Origin: an archaeon
GTDB taxonomy: Archaea > Asgardarchaeota > Hermodarchaeia > Hermodarchaeales > Hermodarchaeaceae
Length of the DNA: 13,419 nucleotides
Assembly (NCBI GenBank): GCA_016550415.1
Contig: JABXGU010000511.1
Location: 1-13,419, forward strand
Direction: 5' to 3'
Below, one piece after another: positions 1-6,378 of the stretch. Both the position numbers and the translations under genes were made by a program. The notes below the pieces were generated by a model. The model saw nothing but the letters and a program-made list of their open reading frames with translations. It was not told the DNA's origin and did no database searches. Each line of letters begins with the position of its first letter. Positions within the stretch are counted from its first letter, which is position 1.

Positions 1-75
1 ATCTAATTCGTAGCTCATGTTTTTAACGTATCATGCAATAATTAACAGGAATAATTTCTGAATGCGGGGTGAACC

Positions 76-471
76 GTGACGCCACCATCAAAAATTGAAG
101 ATCCCATGGAAGTCATTATGGAGGTTTTGCGAGAAGCAGAACAGAGCGTCACTGGAATTCAGGGTGTAGCGGTTGTATCCACTGATGGATTGCCCATGGC
201 TAGTGCCATCAGTTCGAAGATAGGTGAGGCTGAGCTGGCAGCCCTTGCGTCTTCCATGCTTTCTATTGGTTCAACAGCTATACAGAGTATGCAGAAAGGT
301 AACCTGGATTGCATTTATGTAAAATGTGAAAAAGGCTACATATTGCTACGATATAGTGGACCATTGGCCGTTGTTATTTTCATTACTGAAGCCGATGCTC
401 GTTTAGGGCCTCTGTTGTTAGAATTGCAGAGAACTTCTGAGAAATTGGAAGACCTTCTAGGTTTCAAGTAA
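76..471 (+). CDS. Roadblock/LC7 domain protein
   Basis: A 131-residue single-domain protein of the Roadblock/LC7 (MglB-like) family. The pattern is typical: an N-terminal helix, the strand-turn-strand 'GVAVVSTDGLPMAS' (about residues 31-44), an Ala/Ser-rich helix (about 52-70), then 'GYILLRYSGPLAVVIFIT' and a final helix. Such proteins dimerise and act as platforms or regulators for small Ras-like GTPases in the cytoplasm; they are widespread in archaea and expanded in Asgard lineages. I chose the GTG at 76 because GGGGTGA (66-72) lies just upstream; an internal ATG at 106 would cut into the first helix. No GTPase gene lies beside it in this window, so its partner is unknown. The stop is 12 bases from the convergent hypB stop. 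Confidence 0.85.
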   Translation: MTPPSKIEDPMEVIMEVLREAEQSVTGIQGVAVVSTDGLPMASAISSKIGEAELAALASSMLSIGSTAIQSMQKGNLDCIYVKCEKGYILLRYSGPLAVVIFITEADARLGPLLLELQRTSEKLEDLLGFK

Positions 472-504
472 AAATCTGCTCAATCATGCAAGGTTGAGAT
501 TTTT
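470..504. terminator. Hairpin between convergent genes
   Basis: AAAAAT (470-475) pairs with ATTTTT (499-504), and CTCAA (479-483) pairs with TTGAG (494-498). A three-base bulge lies on the left and a ten-base loop closes the hairpin. It covers the stop codons of the Roadblock gene (+) and hypB (-). The T-run on the right suits + strand termination and the A-run on the left suits - strand termination, so it may serve both. Function is inferred from position and structure only. Confidence 0.5.
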
Positions 505-1230
505 AATGACTTTTTCCATGCCGATACCATTCCGTACACTCGTTCTTAAGACAACAAGTTTGGGGTTTATCTGCAAGGCATCTCGTTCCAGTTGATCGAC
601 ATCGACCTCCATGACTTTCGCTAAATCCATTTTATTTATGATTAACACATCAGATTCATGGAACATGACTGGATGTTTTTGAACCATCCATGGACCTTCA
701 GTCACAGAAACAACAACAACACGTTGATGACTGCCCAAAGGGAAGTCGGCTGGGCAAATGAGGTTGCCCACATTTTCAATAATGATTATCTTCAGGGTGG
801 AGAGATCCACCGTCTTGAGTGCTTTTTGAATGAGTTTTGCGTCAAGATGGCACTCAACACCAGTGTTAATTTGTATTGTTTGAACTCCATGTTTTGCTAT
901 ACGGTCTGCATCAATTGTGGTTGTTACATCACCTGCTATTACCAGTATCTCATTACGTATTTTTTGGAGTCTCTCTATAATTGCTTCAATTAGAGAGGTC
1001 TTTCCTGAACCAACGCTTCCTAGAACGTTTATGGTATGGATGCCATGTTTTTCAAAGAGGGCTAGATTCTCTTGGGCAAGTCTTCTGTTCCTTTCCATAA
1101 AGTTCTCTTGAACCTGAATATCAATGATTTCTGATGTTGGTGGATGTGTATGCGAATGTCCGTGATGATGGTGTTCCCCTTCATCCGGTGAAATAATGGT
1201 TCTCTTATCCTTTTGTTTATTAGATGTCAC
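484..1230 (-). CDS. hypB: Hydrogenase/urease-type nickel incorporation GTPase HypB
   Basis: A 248-residue SIMIBI-class G protein that loads nickel into [NiFe] hydrogenases, normally with HypA. Visible in order: a histidine-rich tail (residues 20-29, H-rich with HGHSHTH) likely to bind or store metal; P-loop GSVGSGKT (71-78); 'GVECHLDA' with Cys127-His128 and Cys159 in 'ENVGNLICPADFPLG', the metal site at the GTPase dimer interface known in archaeal HypB; and 'INKMDL' for guanine recognition. The N-terminal CxxCGC site of the E. coli protein is absent. The start is GTG at 1230 with AGGGG about 10 bases upstream. No hypA, other hyp gene or hydrogenase subunit lies in the window, so the gene appears detached from a maturation cluster. 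Length is normal for the family. Confidence 0.95.
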   Translation of the reverse strand: MTSNKQKDKRTIISPDEGEHHHHGHSHTHPPTSEIIDIQVQENFMERNRRLAQENLALFEKHGIHTINVLGSVGSGKTSLIEAIIERLQKIRNEILVIAGDVTTTIDADRIAKHGVQTIQINTGVECHLDAKLIQKALKTVDLSTLKIIIIENVGNLICPADFPLGSHQRVVVVSVTEGPWMVQKHPVMFHESDVLIINKMDLAKVMEVDVDQLERDALQINPKLVVLRTSVRNGIGMEKVIKNLNLA

Positions 1231-1245
1231 TTTTATTCAGCCCCT

Positions 1246-1359
1246 ATGCTTGGAATGAACTTTATGAATGATTTCATTGCGCTACTGGTAACTGCGTCCA
1301 CAGTTGGAATTTACATTTATTTTCTTAAGAGATATGCATTTCCCAAATGGTTTGTATAA
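1246..1359 (+). CDS. Possible small single-pass membrane peptide
   Basis: A 37-codon open frame in the gap between hypB (-) and prs (+), ATG to TAA. It encodes a short N-terminal stretch, one hydrophobic segment of about 18 residues (FIALLVTASTVGIYIYFL) and a basic, aromatic tail 'KRYAFPKWFV', which is the layout of a single-pass membrane microprotein. In-frame ATGs at 1255 and 1264 are alternative starts. None has a good Shine-Dalgarno sequence; the best is a GGA about nine bases before 1264. Protein-like composition is the only evidence, so it could be chance. It ends about 105 bases before prs. Confidence 0.3.
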   Translation: MLGMNFMNDFIALLVTASTVGIYIYFLKRYAFPKWFV

Positions 1360-1465
1360 TGGCCCGCATTGTTTTTCTTAATAGACCGCTTCTTTAAGGA
1401 GGCAGTAAGCTTATTTGTACCTGCACCTTTGTAACAAAAAATAAGACATACGAGGTTTTCTGACC

Positions 1466-2356
1466 ATGGTTCTTGTTGCAAGCGGTAGTCCATCAAAAAC
1501 ACTTGCTTGGAAAGTTGCCCAAGACTTGAACGCTCAGTACCTTGATACTGAAATCAAAATGTTTCCTGATGGTGAAATCTATGTACGGTTCCTTGATGAT
1601 GCCGCAGGAAAAGACGTGGTTCTTATTCAATCATTAGCACTTAATCCCAACCAATATCTCATAGAACTTTTCCTTATGCTCGATGCACTAAAGGATATCA
1701 AAGCTCGCCGTGTTATCACGGTTCTCCCATACTTTGCCTATGCTCGTCAGGATGAACGATTCAAGCCTGGTGAAGCCATCAGTGTGCAGACAATTAGCAG
1801 GCTAATTGAGGCTGCAGGTGCAGACCACATTTTCACAATTGATTCTCACCGTCATCGTGTTGTAGATCAAACAAAACTAACGAAAATACCTCTTGATGAC
1901 TTGAGCGCAATGAATGTGTTGGCCAAGTATATGTCAGCTAAACATAAAATGCATAATCCAGCCGTCATTGGTCCTGACTCCGAAGCTGGTGCTTGGGCAA
2001 AAATTGCTGCTGATACACTCGGTATCGACTATGATTCATTGGAAAAGAAACGTTTTGATGCAGAAACTGTTGAAATTCGTCCAAGAAAACTTGACATTAA
2101 GGGACGTGATGTGCTAATTGTCGACGACATCATTAGCACTGGTAACACCATTATCAAGGCAATGGAGGTTCTAAAAGTAAATGGTGCAAAGGACATCTAT
2201 GTCGCATGCACACATCCCCTGCTTGTACTCAATGCACTGGTTCGAATTTATCAAGCAGGAGCACTTGATGTAGTCGGCACCGATACTGTTTATTCCCCGA
2301 TTAGCCTAGTATCTGTATCACCTGTAATCTCAAATGCTGTCAAAAAAGTGCTCTAA
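1466..2356 (+). CDS. prs: Ribose-phosphate pyrophosphokinase (PRPP synthase)
   Basis: Makes 5-phosphoribosyl-1-pyrophosphate from ribose 5-phosphate and ATP, feeding nucleotide, histidine and tryptophan synthesis. At 296 residues it has the length of archaeal Prs proteins. Signatures: 'FPDGE' (33-37), 'PYFAYARQDERF' (88-99, ATP-binding region), 'GEAISVQTIS' (102-111), 'DSHRH' (126-130, metal/ATP site), and the PRPP loop 'VDDIISTGNT' (219-228), where Asn replaces the more usual Gly before the last Thr. GAGGT (1452-1456) sits nine bases before the ATG and fixes the start. The next gene begins 17 bases after the stop, so the two are probably co-transcribed. Nothing suggests damage or transfer. 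Confidence 0.95.
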   Translation: MVLVASGSPSKTLAWKVAQDLNAQYLDTEIKMFPDGEIYVRFLDDAAGKDVVLIQSLALNPNQYLIELFLMLDALKDIKARRVITVLPYFAYARQDERFKPGEAISVQTISRLIEAAGADHIFTIDSHRHRVVDQTKLTKIPLDDLSAMNVLAKYMSAKHKMHNPAVIGPDSEAGAWAKIAADTLGIDYDSLEKKRFDAETVEIRPRKLDIKGRDVLIVDDIISTGNTIIKAMEVLKVNGAKDIYVACTHPLLVLNALVRIYQAGALDVVGTDTVYSPISLVSVSPVISNAVKKVL

Positions 2357-2373
2357 TTGGAGGTTGCATAATA

Positions 2374-2592
2374 ATGGCTCCCAAACAACAGAAATATTGG
2401 AAAGCCTTGAAATGCCCAGTTTGCGGAAAGCGCGCTACTTTCTTCTTAACAAAGAATATAGTGAAGAATGCTACTAAATTCCCAGTACCCTTTGAAGTAA
2501 TCCATGAAGATCACAGTTTCAAAATCTTCCTTGATTCAGGTCTCTTAATCAGTAGAATAGAGCCATTGGATTCAAGTCAATCAGAAAAATGA
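2374..2592 (+). CDS. Small hypothetical protein with one CxxC knuckle
   Basis: A 72-residue protein that I do not recognise. It has one zinc-knuckle-like motif, 'KCPVCGK' (about residues 13-19), followed by mixed strand-like segments ('FPVPFEVIHEDHSFKIFLDSG') and a polar tail. There is no second Cys pair, so a full zinc ribbon would need dimerisation, or His42/His45 might serve as ligands. A strong Shine-Dalgarno GGAGGT (2359-2364) lies nine bases before the ATG, which supports a genuine gene co-transcribed with prs. A link to nucleotide metabolism rests only on that adjacency. Confidence 0.7.
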   Translation: MAPKQQKYWKALKCPVCGKRATFFLTKNIVKNATKFPVPFEVIHEDHSFKIFLDSGLLISRIEPLDSSQSEK

Positions 2593-2647
2593 AATCACGC
2601 GTTCTTCATTCATTAATTAAATTTTGAGCTGAAGAAAAGCAAAAAGC

Positions 2648-2657
2648 CTAAATAAAT
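2648..2657 (+). promoter_or_regulatory. TATA-like box of the tRNA-Gln gene
   Basis: CTAAATAAAT lies 23-32 bases before the first base of the tRNA, the spacing expected between an archaeal box A and its start point. A second, unrelated match is possible in this AT-rich gap. Confidence 0.5.
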
Positions 2658-2694
2658 CGCCCTTGAAATGCTGAACTGAAGCCCGGTAGTGTAG

Positions 2695-2728
2695 GTAAAT
2701 CGGTTGTTCAATCATCCGATTATCATAT
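2695..2728 (+). other. Probable non-canonical tRNA intron or D-loop insertion
   Basis: The 34 bases interrupt the D-loop between positions 15 and 17/18. They contain a perfect 6-bp hairpin, AATCGG (2698-2703) with CCGATT (2716-2721). They also contain a copy of adjacent exon sequence: TTGTTCAATCATCCGA (2704-2719) against TTGGTCAATCATCCGA (2728-2743), one mismatch in 16. Archaeal tRNAs are known to carry introns outside the anticodon loop, removed by the splicing endonuclease at a bulge-helix-bulge. I could not draw a convincing bulge-helix-bulge here, so whether it is spliced is inference. Confidence 0.55.
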
Positions 2729-2743
2729 TGGTCAATCATCCGA
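2704..2743 (+). repeat. 16-base direct repeat inside the tRNA gene
   Basis: TTGTTCAATCATCCGA (2704-2719) recurs with one change as TTGGTCAATCATCCGA (2728-2743), 24 bases downstream. The second copy is functional tRNA sequence (D-loop, D-stem, start of the anticodon stem) and the first lies in the insertion. The pattern looks like a 24-base tandem duplication with later divergence of the flanks. Confidence 0.8.
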
Positions 2744-2795
2744 GGCTCTGGACCTTGGGACCGCGGTTCGAATCCGCGCCGGGCTACCATCCATT

Positions 2796-3344
2796 TTAGC
2801 GGTCGAAGAAGATACTCTTGCCTGTTGCTGATAAGGGGACCCCGATAATAATCGTACACTCAGGCATAAGCTTCAGCTTATATGCTGCTACACCTGCTCT
2901 AAAGAATACGCGATTATCTAAGTTATGAATTTGTGCGGTCTTTACTGCACTTCCAATGGCTATTCCTAGATCGATAGCTTTGATAATACAGGTCGGACCT
3001 CCAAAGATGAATCCCTCCTTACGTCCAACTTTCTGAAATTGAACACATTTTTCGTATCCGCATGCACCGCAATTTGTGCCCAATGACTTTGGTCCCCTAA
3101 GACCAATGAGGACTAATGCTGCTGCCTGTTCAATGTTTTTTGCGTCCCGAATCCAGTTGTCATCAGGACTTTTGGATATAGCGTGACATTCTTTTGCAAC
3201 TGCATCTTTTTCTTTTCCAGTGAGAAGCATAGTCTGAATGTCATCAATTCCCTTGCCTTTTGGCGCAGTTCGAGCTGCTAATAACATTAGACGTGCAACA
3301 TCAATTATTGCCTTGTTTTCTTCATCAGAACCAGTCATTCGCAT
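2796..3344 (-). CDS. DUF2148 ferredoxin-domain protein
   Basis: A 182-residue protein of the DUF2148 family (COG4739 type, 'uncharacterised protein with a ferredoxin domain'). Its N-terminal helical part has 'LMLLAARTAPKGKGIDDIQT' (about 19-38), typical of the family. The core 'TNCGACGYEKC' (90-100) supplies Cys92, Cys95 and Cys100, with Cys119 in 'GGPTCIIKAIDLGIAIGSA' as a likely fourth iron-sulfur ligand. Cys163 lies in the C-terminal 'PECTIIIGVPLSATGKSIFFDR'. Function is unknown; a [4Fe-4S] cluster and a redox role are inferred. The ATG at 3344 was chosen; an ATG two codons later is possible. It stands alone, converging on the tRNA. Confidence 0.85.
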   Translation of the reverse strand: MRMTGSDEENKAIIDVARLMLLAARTAPKGKGIDDIQTMLLTGKEKDAVAKECHAISKSPDDNWIRDAKNIEQAAALVLIGLRGPKSLGTNCGACGYEKCVQFQKVGRKEGFIFGGPTCIIKAIDLGIAIGSAVKTAQIHNLDNRVFFRAGVAAYKLKLMPECTIIIGVPLSATGKSIFFDR

Positions 3345-3601
3345 AGCGACACCACAAGCTCTTCTTGCAGGCTTTTGGCTTTAGTTGTTATTCTTGAGTG
3401 ATTTCTGAACATAATAAATAGAAAATAACAAAAAATCTTGGTTGGTAGCAGCCAGTAGCAGCATAGCCTGCTAGATATTGTTTTTCTAAAAATTGTTTGT
3501 TCACTTTTTGGTTTAGTGTCGTGGTGTTCCGAAAGGCTAAACTACTTATTCGTAAAGCACAAATCTGCTTGCTTCCGTACTAGTCACGAGGTGCTTCGGG
3601 T
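3345..3601. other. Divergent intergenic region
   Basis: This 257-base gap separates the DUF2148 gene (-) from the lipoate operon (+). It is AT-rich and must hold both promoters. On the + side GAGGTG (3588-3593) is the ribosome binding site of the first operon gene. CTACTTATT (3542-3550) is a weak TATA candidate. A short imperfect repeat containing AGTAGCAGC or a close variant occurs around 3446-3462. I see no tRNA, no convincing small RNA and no further gene. Confidence 0.5.
3411..3420 (-). promoter_or_regulatory. Possible TATA box for the DUF2148 gene
   Basis: Read on the - strand this is TATTTATTAT, which would place the start point near 3390 and give a leader of roughly 45 bases. The call rests on sequence and spacing only. 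Confidence 0.35.
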
Positions 3602-4597
3602 TTGGAATCGATACGGCTTTCAGTGGGAACCGCTGCTATTCTCGGCTTTCTCAAATGCAAGGTCGATGCCATTCCCACGACCGCTTATTTCATGACACAT
3701 ACTTCTGATCGATGTACGGCAAACTGTGCCTTTTGTGCACAAGCAAGAACCAGTCAAGCTCCTGCAGATCGACTTTCCCTAGTCACCTGGCCAATCTTTC
3801 CTTTCTCCCAAGTTATGTCAAAACTCTCAGAAAAGAAGGGGCACGTACCATTCAAGCGAATATGCATCCAAACCATCATTTATCCAAATTTGAAAGATGA
3901 TTTACTATACATGGTTAGCCACATTCACAAGTCTGCCCCTCAAATTCCCATCTCTGTCGCCATCCCTCCAATGTCTGAAACTTACCTCAGACGACTCAAG
4001 GAGATTAATGTTGACCGCATTGGGATATCATTAGATGCTGTTACACCAGAATTATTCAATAATATCAAAGGGACTGAAGTTGATGGACCCTTTACTTGGA
4101 AAAACCATCTGCATGCACTCGAAAGTGCAATCACCATATTTGGTTCGAATCAAACCACTACGCATCTTATGATTGGACTTGGTGAAAAAGAGGATGATGT
4201 AGTCAACTGCATGCAAGAACTTACAGACAAAGGTATCACAATTGGTCTTTTTCCATTTACGCCTCTTCCAGGAACAATCCTTGCACAAAATTCACGTCCC
4301 TCTCTTGCACAGTACCGTAGACTCCAACTAGCTCATTATCTTATCAAGCACAAAATGGCGAGGGCTGAACAAATGACGTTTAGCTCCTCTGAAGGGAAAA
4401 TAACTGATTTTGGTCTTTCTCCTAATATTCTGAAAAGAGTGATTTTGAACGGGGAAGCCTTCAAAACATCTGGTTGTCCATCATGTAATCGTCCATTCTT
4501 CACAGAAAGACCTAGTGGTCCACTCTACAACTTTCCTTTTCTGCCATCTGCAAATCAACTCATTAAAATCCAACAACAACTTGGGGGTGAACCTTGA
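3602..4597 (+). CDS. Radical SAM protein, probable half of split lipoyl synthase (LipS type)
   Basis: A 331-residue radical SAM enzyme. 'CTANCAFCAQAR' (Cys38, Cys42, Cys45) is the CxxxCxxC site for the [4Fe-4S] cluster that cleaves S-adenosylmethionine, and the surroundings resemble biotin-synthase relatives (COG2516 type). The C-terminal 'SGCPSCNRPFFTERPSGPLYNFP' (290-312) has Cys292 and Cys295, candidates for an auxiliary cluster. Archaea lacking classical LipA, such as Thermococcus kodakarensis, use a pair of such proteins to insert two sulfurs into octanoyl groups. The lipoate ligase gene next door and a second radical SAM gene after it support that reading. I cannot say which half (LipS1 or LipS2) it is. 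The start is TTG at 3602, with GAGGTG eight bases upstream. Alternative: another biotin-synthase-like sulfur or carbon-bond enzyme. Confidence 0.72.
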   Translation: MESIRLSVGTAAILGFLKCKVDAIPTTAYFMTHTSDRCTANCAFCAQARTSQAPADRLSLVTWPIFPFSQVMSKLSEKKGHVPFKRICIQTIIYPNLKDDLLYMVSHIHKSAPQIPISVAIPPMSETYLRRLKEINVDRIGISLDAVTPELFNNIKGTEVDGPFTWKNHLHALESAITIFGSNQTTTHLMIGLGEKEDDVVNCMQELTDKGITIGLFPFTPLPGTILAQNSRPSLAQYRRLQLAHYLIKHKMARAEQMTFSSSEGKITDFGLSPNILKRVILNGEAFKTSGCPSCNRPFFTERPSGPLYNFPFLPSANQLIKIQQQLGGEP

Positions 4598-4600
4598 TCG

Positions 4601-5395
4601 ATGGCTCGTCCTTGGCGATTGGTTCGAACTGGAATTTACTCAGCCTTTGAAAACATGGCTATCGATCATATACTCCTAGATGCATGTTATAGTGAAACCG
4701 GAGCAAACACATTACGGTTTTACCGTTGGTCACCTTCCGCAGTATCAATTGGCCGCTTCCAAGACATCCATGATGAAGTTAGCATTGAGACTTGTGCCTC
4801 TCAAGGGGTTGATGTTGTTCGAAGGATTTCAAGCGGCGGTGCTGTATATCATGACCTTGAAGGTGAACTGACATACAGTATCCTTTGTCGAACTGATGAG
4901 ATTGGGCTGCAAAATGATGTAGTAGCTAACTATGCACACCTATGTAAGGGATTGTTGAAGGGGCTCCAACGTCTAGGTGTCAATGCAGAGTTTTCTTCTG
5001 GGAGCGAAGGTTTCTGTCCCAATTTATTCATGGAAGGACGGAAAATTTCTGGTAATGCGCAGTCTCGACGAGGAAATGCTCTCCTACAACATGGGACAAT
5101 TTTGCGTCTTCTAGATTTGCAAAAGATGTTCTCGTTTCTAAAGATTAGAGGAGAACTAGCAAATACAGAGACTATTGATAATGCTGCAAAAAGATTAACC
5201 TCTCTCGAACAAGAGCTGGGTGAAGCTCCTCCTTTCGATAAAATCGAAGAAGCGCTTATTGCAGGGTTCAGCGATGCTCTCCCAGCACATTTCTATGATG
5301 AACCATTAACTTCAGCTGAATTGCAGAGAGCACAGAAAATTGCCAAAACCTGGTACAATACAAATGAATGGAATCTTCAAAGAGGATTAAAATAG
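4601..5395 (+). CDS. lplA: Lipoate-protein ligase A family protein
   Basis: A 264-residue member of the biotin/lipoate ligase fold, which attaches lipoyl or octanoyl groups to the lysine of lipoyl domains (e.g. GcvH or 2-oxoacid dehydrogenase E2). Seen: N-terminal 'NMAIDHILL' (18-26); 'SIGRFQD' (49-55); 'RRISSGGAVYHD' (74-85), the substrate loop with Ser where one Gly is usual; 'GRKISGNAQSRR' (146-157) with the adenylate-binding Lys148; 'LQHGTIL' (162-168); and a C-terminal 'KTWYNTNEWN' helix typical of the family. Cys139 just before the Lys motif recalls LipM octanoyltransferases, but the spacing differs, so a ligase is favoured. The ATG lies three bases after the previous stop, with GGGGGTGA (4583-4590) upstream. 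Confidence 0.85.
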   Translation: MARPWRLVRTGIYSAFENMAIDHILLDACYSETGANTLRFYRWSPSAVSIGRFQDIHDEVSIETCASQGVDVVRRISSGGAVYHDLEGELTYSILCRTDEIGLQNDVVANYAHLCKGLLKGLQRLGVNAEFSSGSEGFCPNLFMEGRKISGNAQSRRGNALLQHGTILRLLDLQKMFSFLKIRGELANTETIDNAAKRLTSLEQELGEAPPFDKIEEALIAGFSDALPAHFYDEPLTSAELQRAQKIAKTWYNTNEWNLQRGLK

Positions 5396-6360
5396 TGGCA
5401 AAATCTCCTGGGCTGCAAATTTCTGAACTCGAGCGCTGGTTCCATGCACCCATTAATGAACTTGGTCCCCTGTTTCGGGCTGCTCAAGATATTACTGACA
5501 AAAACTTCAATCGCCAAATCGACCTTTTTTTTCCAAATCAAAGCTTCCCATCAATCTCTGTTACTGGAAGAAGTTGCCAACTCAACTGTCAACATTGTAA
5601 TAGGAAATTCTTGAACCATATGCATCCAATCACTGAACCATCTGAGCTTCTATCGTTCTGCCAAAGACTCGTCTCAAATCATGGAATTGGCTGCCTTATC
5701 AGTGGAGGCTGCGACTCAAAGGGACAGGTTCCATTAAGCCCCTTTTACCCTGCTTTAAGGGAAATAAAAAACACCACTGAATTATTTCTAAACGTTCACA
5801 CAGGATTCATGACTGCCCCAGAAGCCAAGCAGTTAGCTAGAACTCGAATAGATTGTGCCTCAGTTGATGTAGTGGGTGATGATAAAACTCTCCACTCTGT
5901 CTATGGCCTAACAAATCGTTCTATACAAGACTATGCTGAAACACTCAAAGCCCTCACCATTGCTGGAATCCCTATTGCTCCACACATTTGTGTTGGGCTA
6001 CTGCGTGGGCAACTCTCTGGAGAACTTGCAGCTCTCCAACTTATCCACTCAACAATAAAACCCTCCACAATTGTAATCATCGCTCTCATGCCCACCCAAG
6101 GTACTCCCTGGGAAGATACCATACCACCAAAAAATAACGATATCGCCCGTATCTGTGCTCTCGCCCGTCTAATATTTCCGAAAACAGAAATTGCTCTGGG
6201 TTGTATGCGACCTCGTGGTTCCTCTCGCCGAGAAATGGAACGAATGGCCATTGAGGCTGGAATCACAAGGCTTGCAGTACCTACAAAATCCACTCAAAAA
6301 TTCCTTGAAGAAAAAGGATACAAAATAAAAGTTAAGGAAACATGCTGTGTTTCTTCTTAA
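5395..6360 (+). CDS. Second radical SAM protein, probable partner half of lipoyl synthase
   Basis: A 321-residue radical SAM enzyme of the COG1856 (biotin synthase homologue) type. 'CQLNCQHCNR' gives Cys61, Cys65 and Cys68 (CxxxCxxC). 'ISGGCDSKGQVPL' and, near the end, 'ALGCMRPRG' with 'RREMERMAIEAG' are further family marks; Cys in 'GGC' and 'GCMRP' and the terminal CC are candidate auxiliary-cluster ligands. Paired with the first radical SAM protein it probably forms the two-protein lipoyl synthase, working on octanoylated lipoyl domains. I chose GTG at 5395: its G is shared with the preceding TAG stop, and AGAGG (5381-5385) lies nine bases upstream. An in-frame ATG at 5368 lies inside the ligase gene without a ribosome binding site. 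The gene converges on psmB. Confidence 0.72.
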   Translation: MAKSPGLQISELERWFHAPINELGPLFRAAQDITDKNFNRQIDLFFPNQSFPSISVTGRSCQLNCQHCNRKFLNHMHPITEPSELLSFCQRLVSNHGIGCLISGGCDSKGQVPLSPFYPALREIKNTTELFLNVHTGFMTAPEAKQLARTRIDCASVDVVGDDKTLHSVYGLTNRSIQDYAETLKALTIAGIPIAPHICVGLLRGQLSGELAALQLIHSTIKPSTIVIIALMPTQGTPWEDTIPPKNNDIARICALARLIFPKTEIALGCMRPRGSSRREMERMAIEAGITRLAVPTKSTQKFLEEKGYKIKVKETCCVSS

Positions 6361-6378
6361 GCATGACTTAGTTTCCTT
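6334..6378. terminator. Two-part hairpin at the convergent lipoate operon/psmB ends
   Basis: AAGGAAAC (6334-6341) pairs with GTTTCCTT (6371-6378). Within it CATGCT (6341-6346) can pair with AGCATG (6360-6365), the shared C being used once, with 'ACTTA' bulged on the right. The structure covers both stop codons, and TTTT follows on the + strand side. A shared or bidirectional terminator is inferred. Confidence 0.45.

Larger units (their letters stand above)
2680..2789 (+). tRNA. tRNA-Gln (anticodon CTG) with insertion in the D-loop
   Basis: The acceptor stem AGCCCGG (2680-2686) pairs fully with CCGGGCT (2779-2785). A73 is at 2786 and CCA is encoded at 2787-2789. The T-arm is CGCGG-TTCGAAT-CCGCG (2762-2778). 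The anticodon arm is CGAGG-CTCTGGA-CCTTG (2741-2757), giving anticodon CTG at 2748-2750, which reads CAG (Gln). The D-arm is split: GTGT-AG (2689-2694) and TGGTCAA-TCAT (2729-2739) rebuild a normal D-arm with G18-G19 only if about 34 bases (2695-2728) are removed. The rebuilt tRNA is 73 nucleotides plus CCA. The exact insertion ends are ambiguous by a base or two because GGT occurs at both. The gene ends six bases from the convergent DUF2148 stop. Confidence 0.85.

Noticed and set aside
658..1111. Two open frames on the + strand opposite hypB
   Set aside because: They are complements of well-conserved hypB coding sequence and have no protein-like motif or ribosome binding site.
2617..2859. 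80-codon open frame on the - strand
   Set aside because: It runs straight through the tRNA-Gln gene and into the end of the DUF2148 gene; tRNA arms explain its sequence.
3446..3475. Possible small RNA or CRISPR-like repeat around AGTAGCAGC
   Set aside because: Only two imperfect copies in tandem with no spacer pattern and no convincing C/D box pair.
3602..4597. True biotin synthase (bioB)
   Set aside because: The motif surroundings and the C-terminal CPSC segment differ from BioB, no other biotin genes are nearby, and the lipoate ligase neighbour points to lipoyl synthase.
4601..5395. Octanoyltransferase LipM instead of a lipoate ligase
   Set aside because: Cys139 and 'LQHGTIL' recall LipM, but the Cys is nearer the Lys motif than in LipM; kept as an alternative, not the main call.
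5931..6293. 120-codon open frame on the - strand opposite the second radical SAM gene
   Set aside because: It lies entirely under conserved radical SAM sequence, and its Arg/Ser-rich composition is typical of an antisense shadow.
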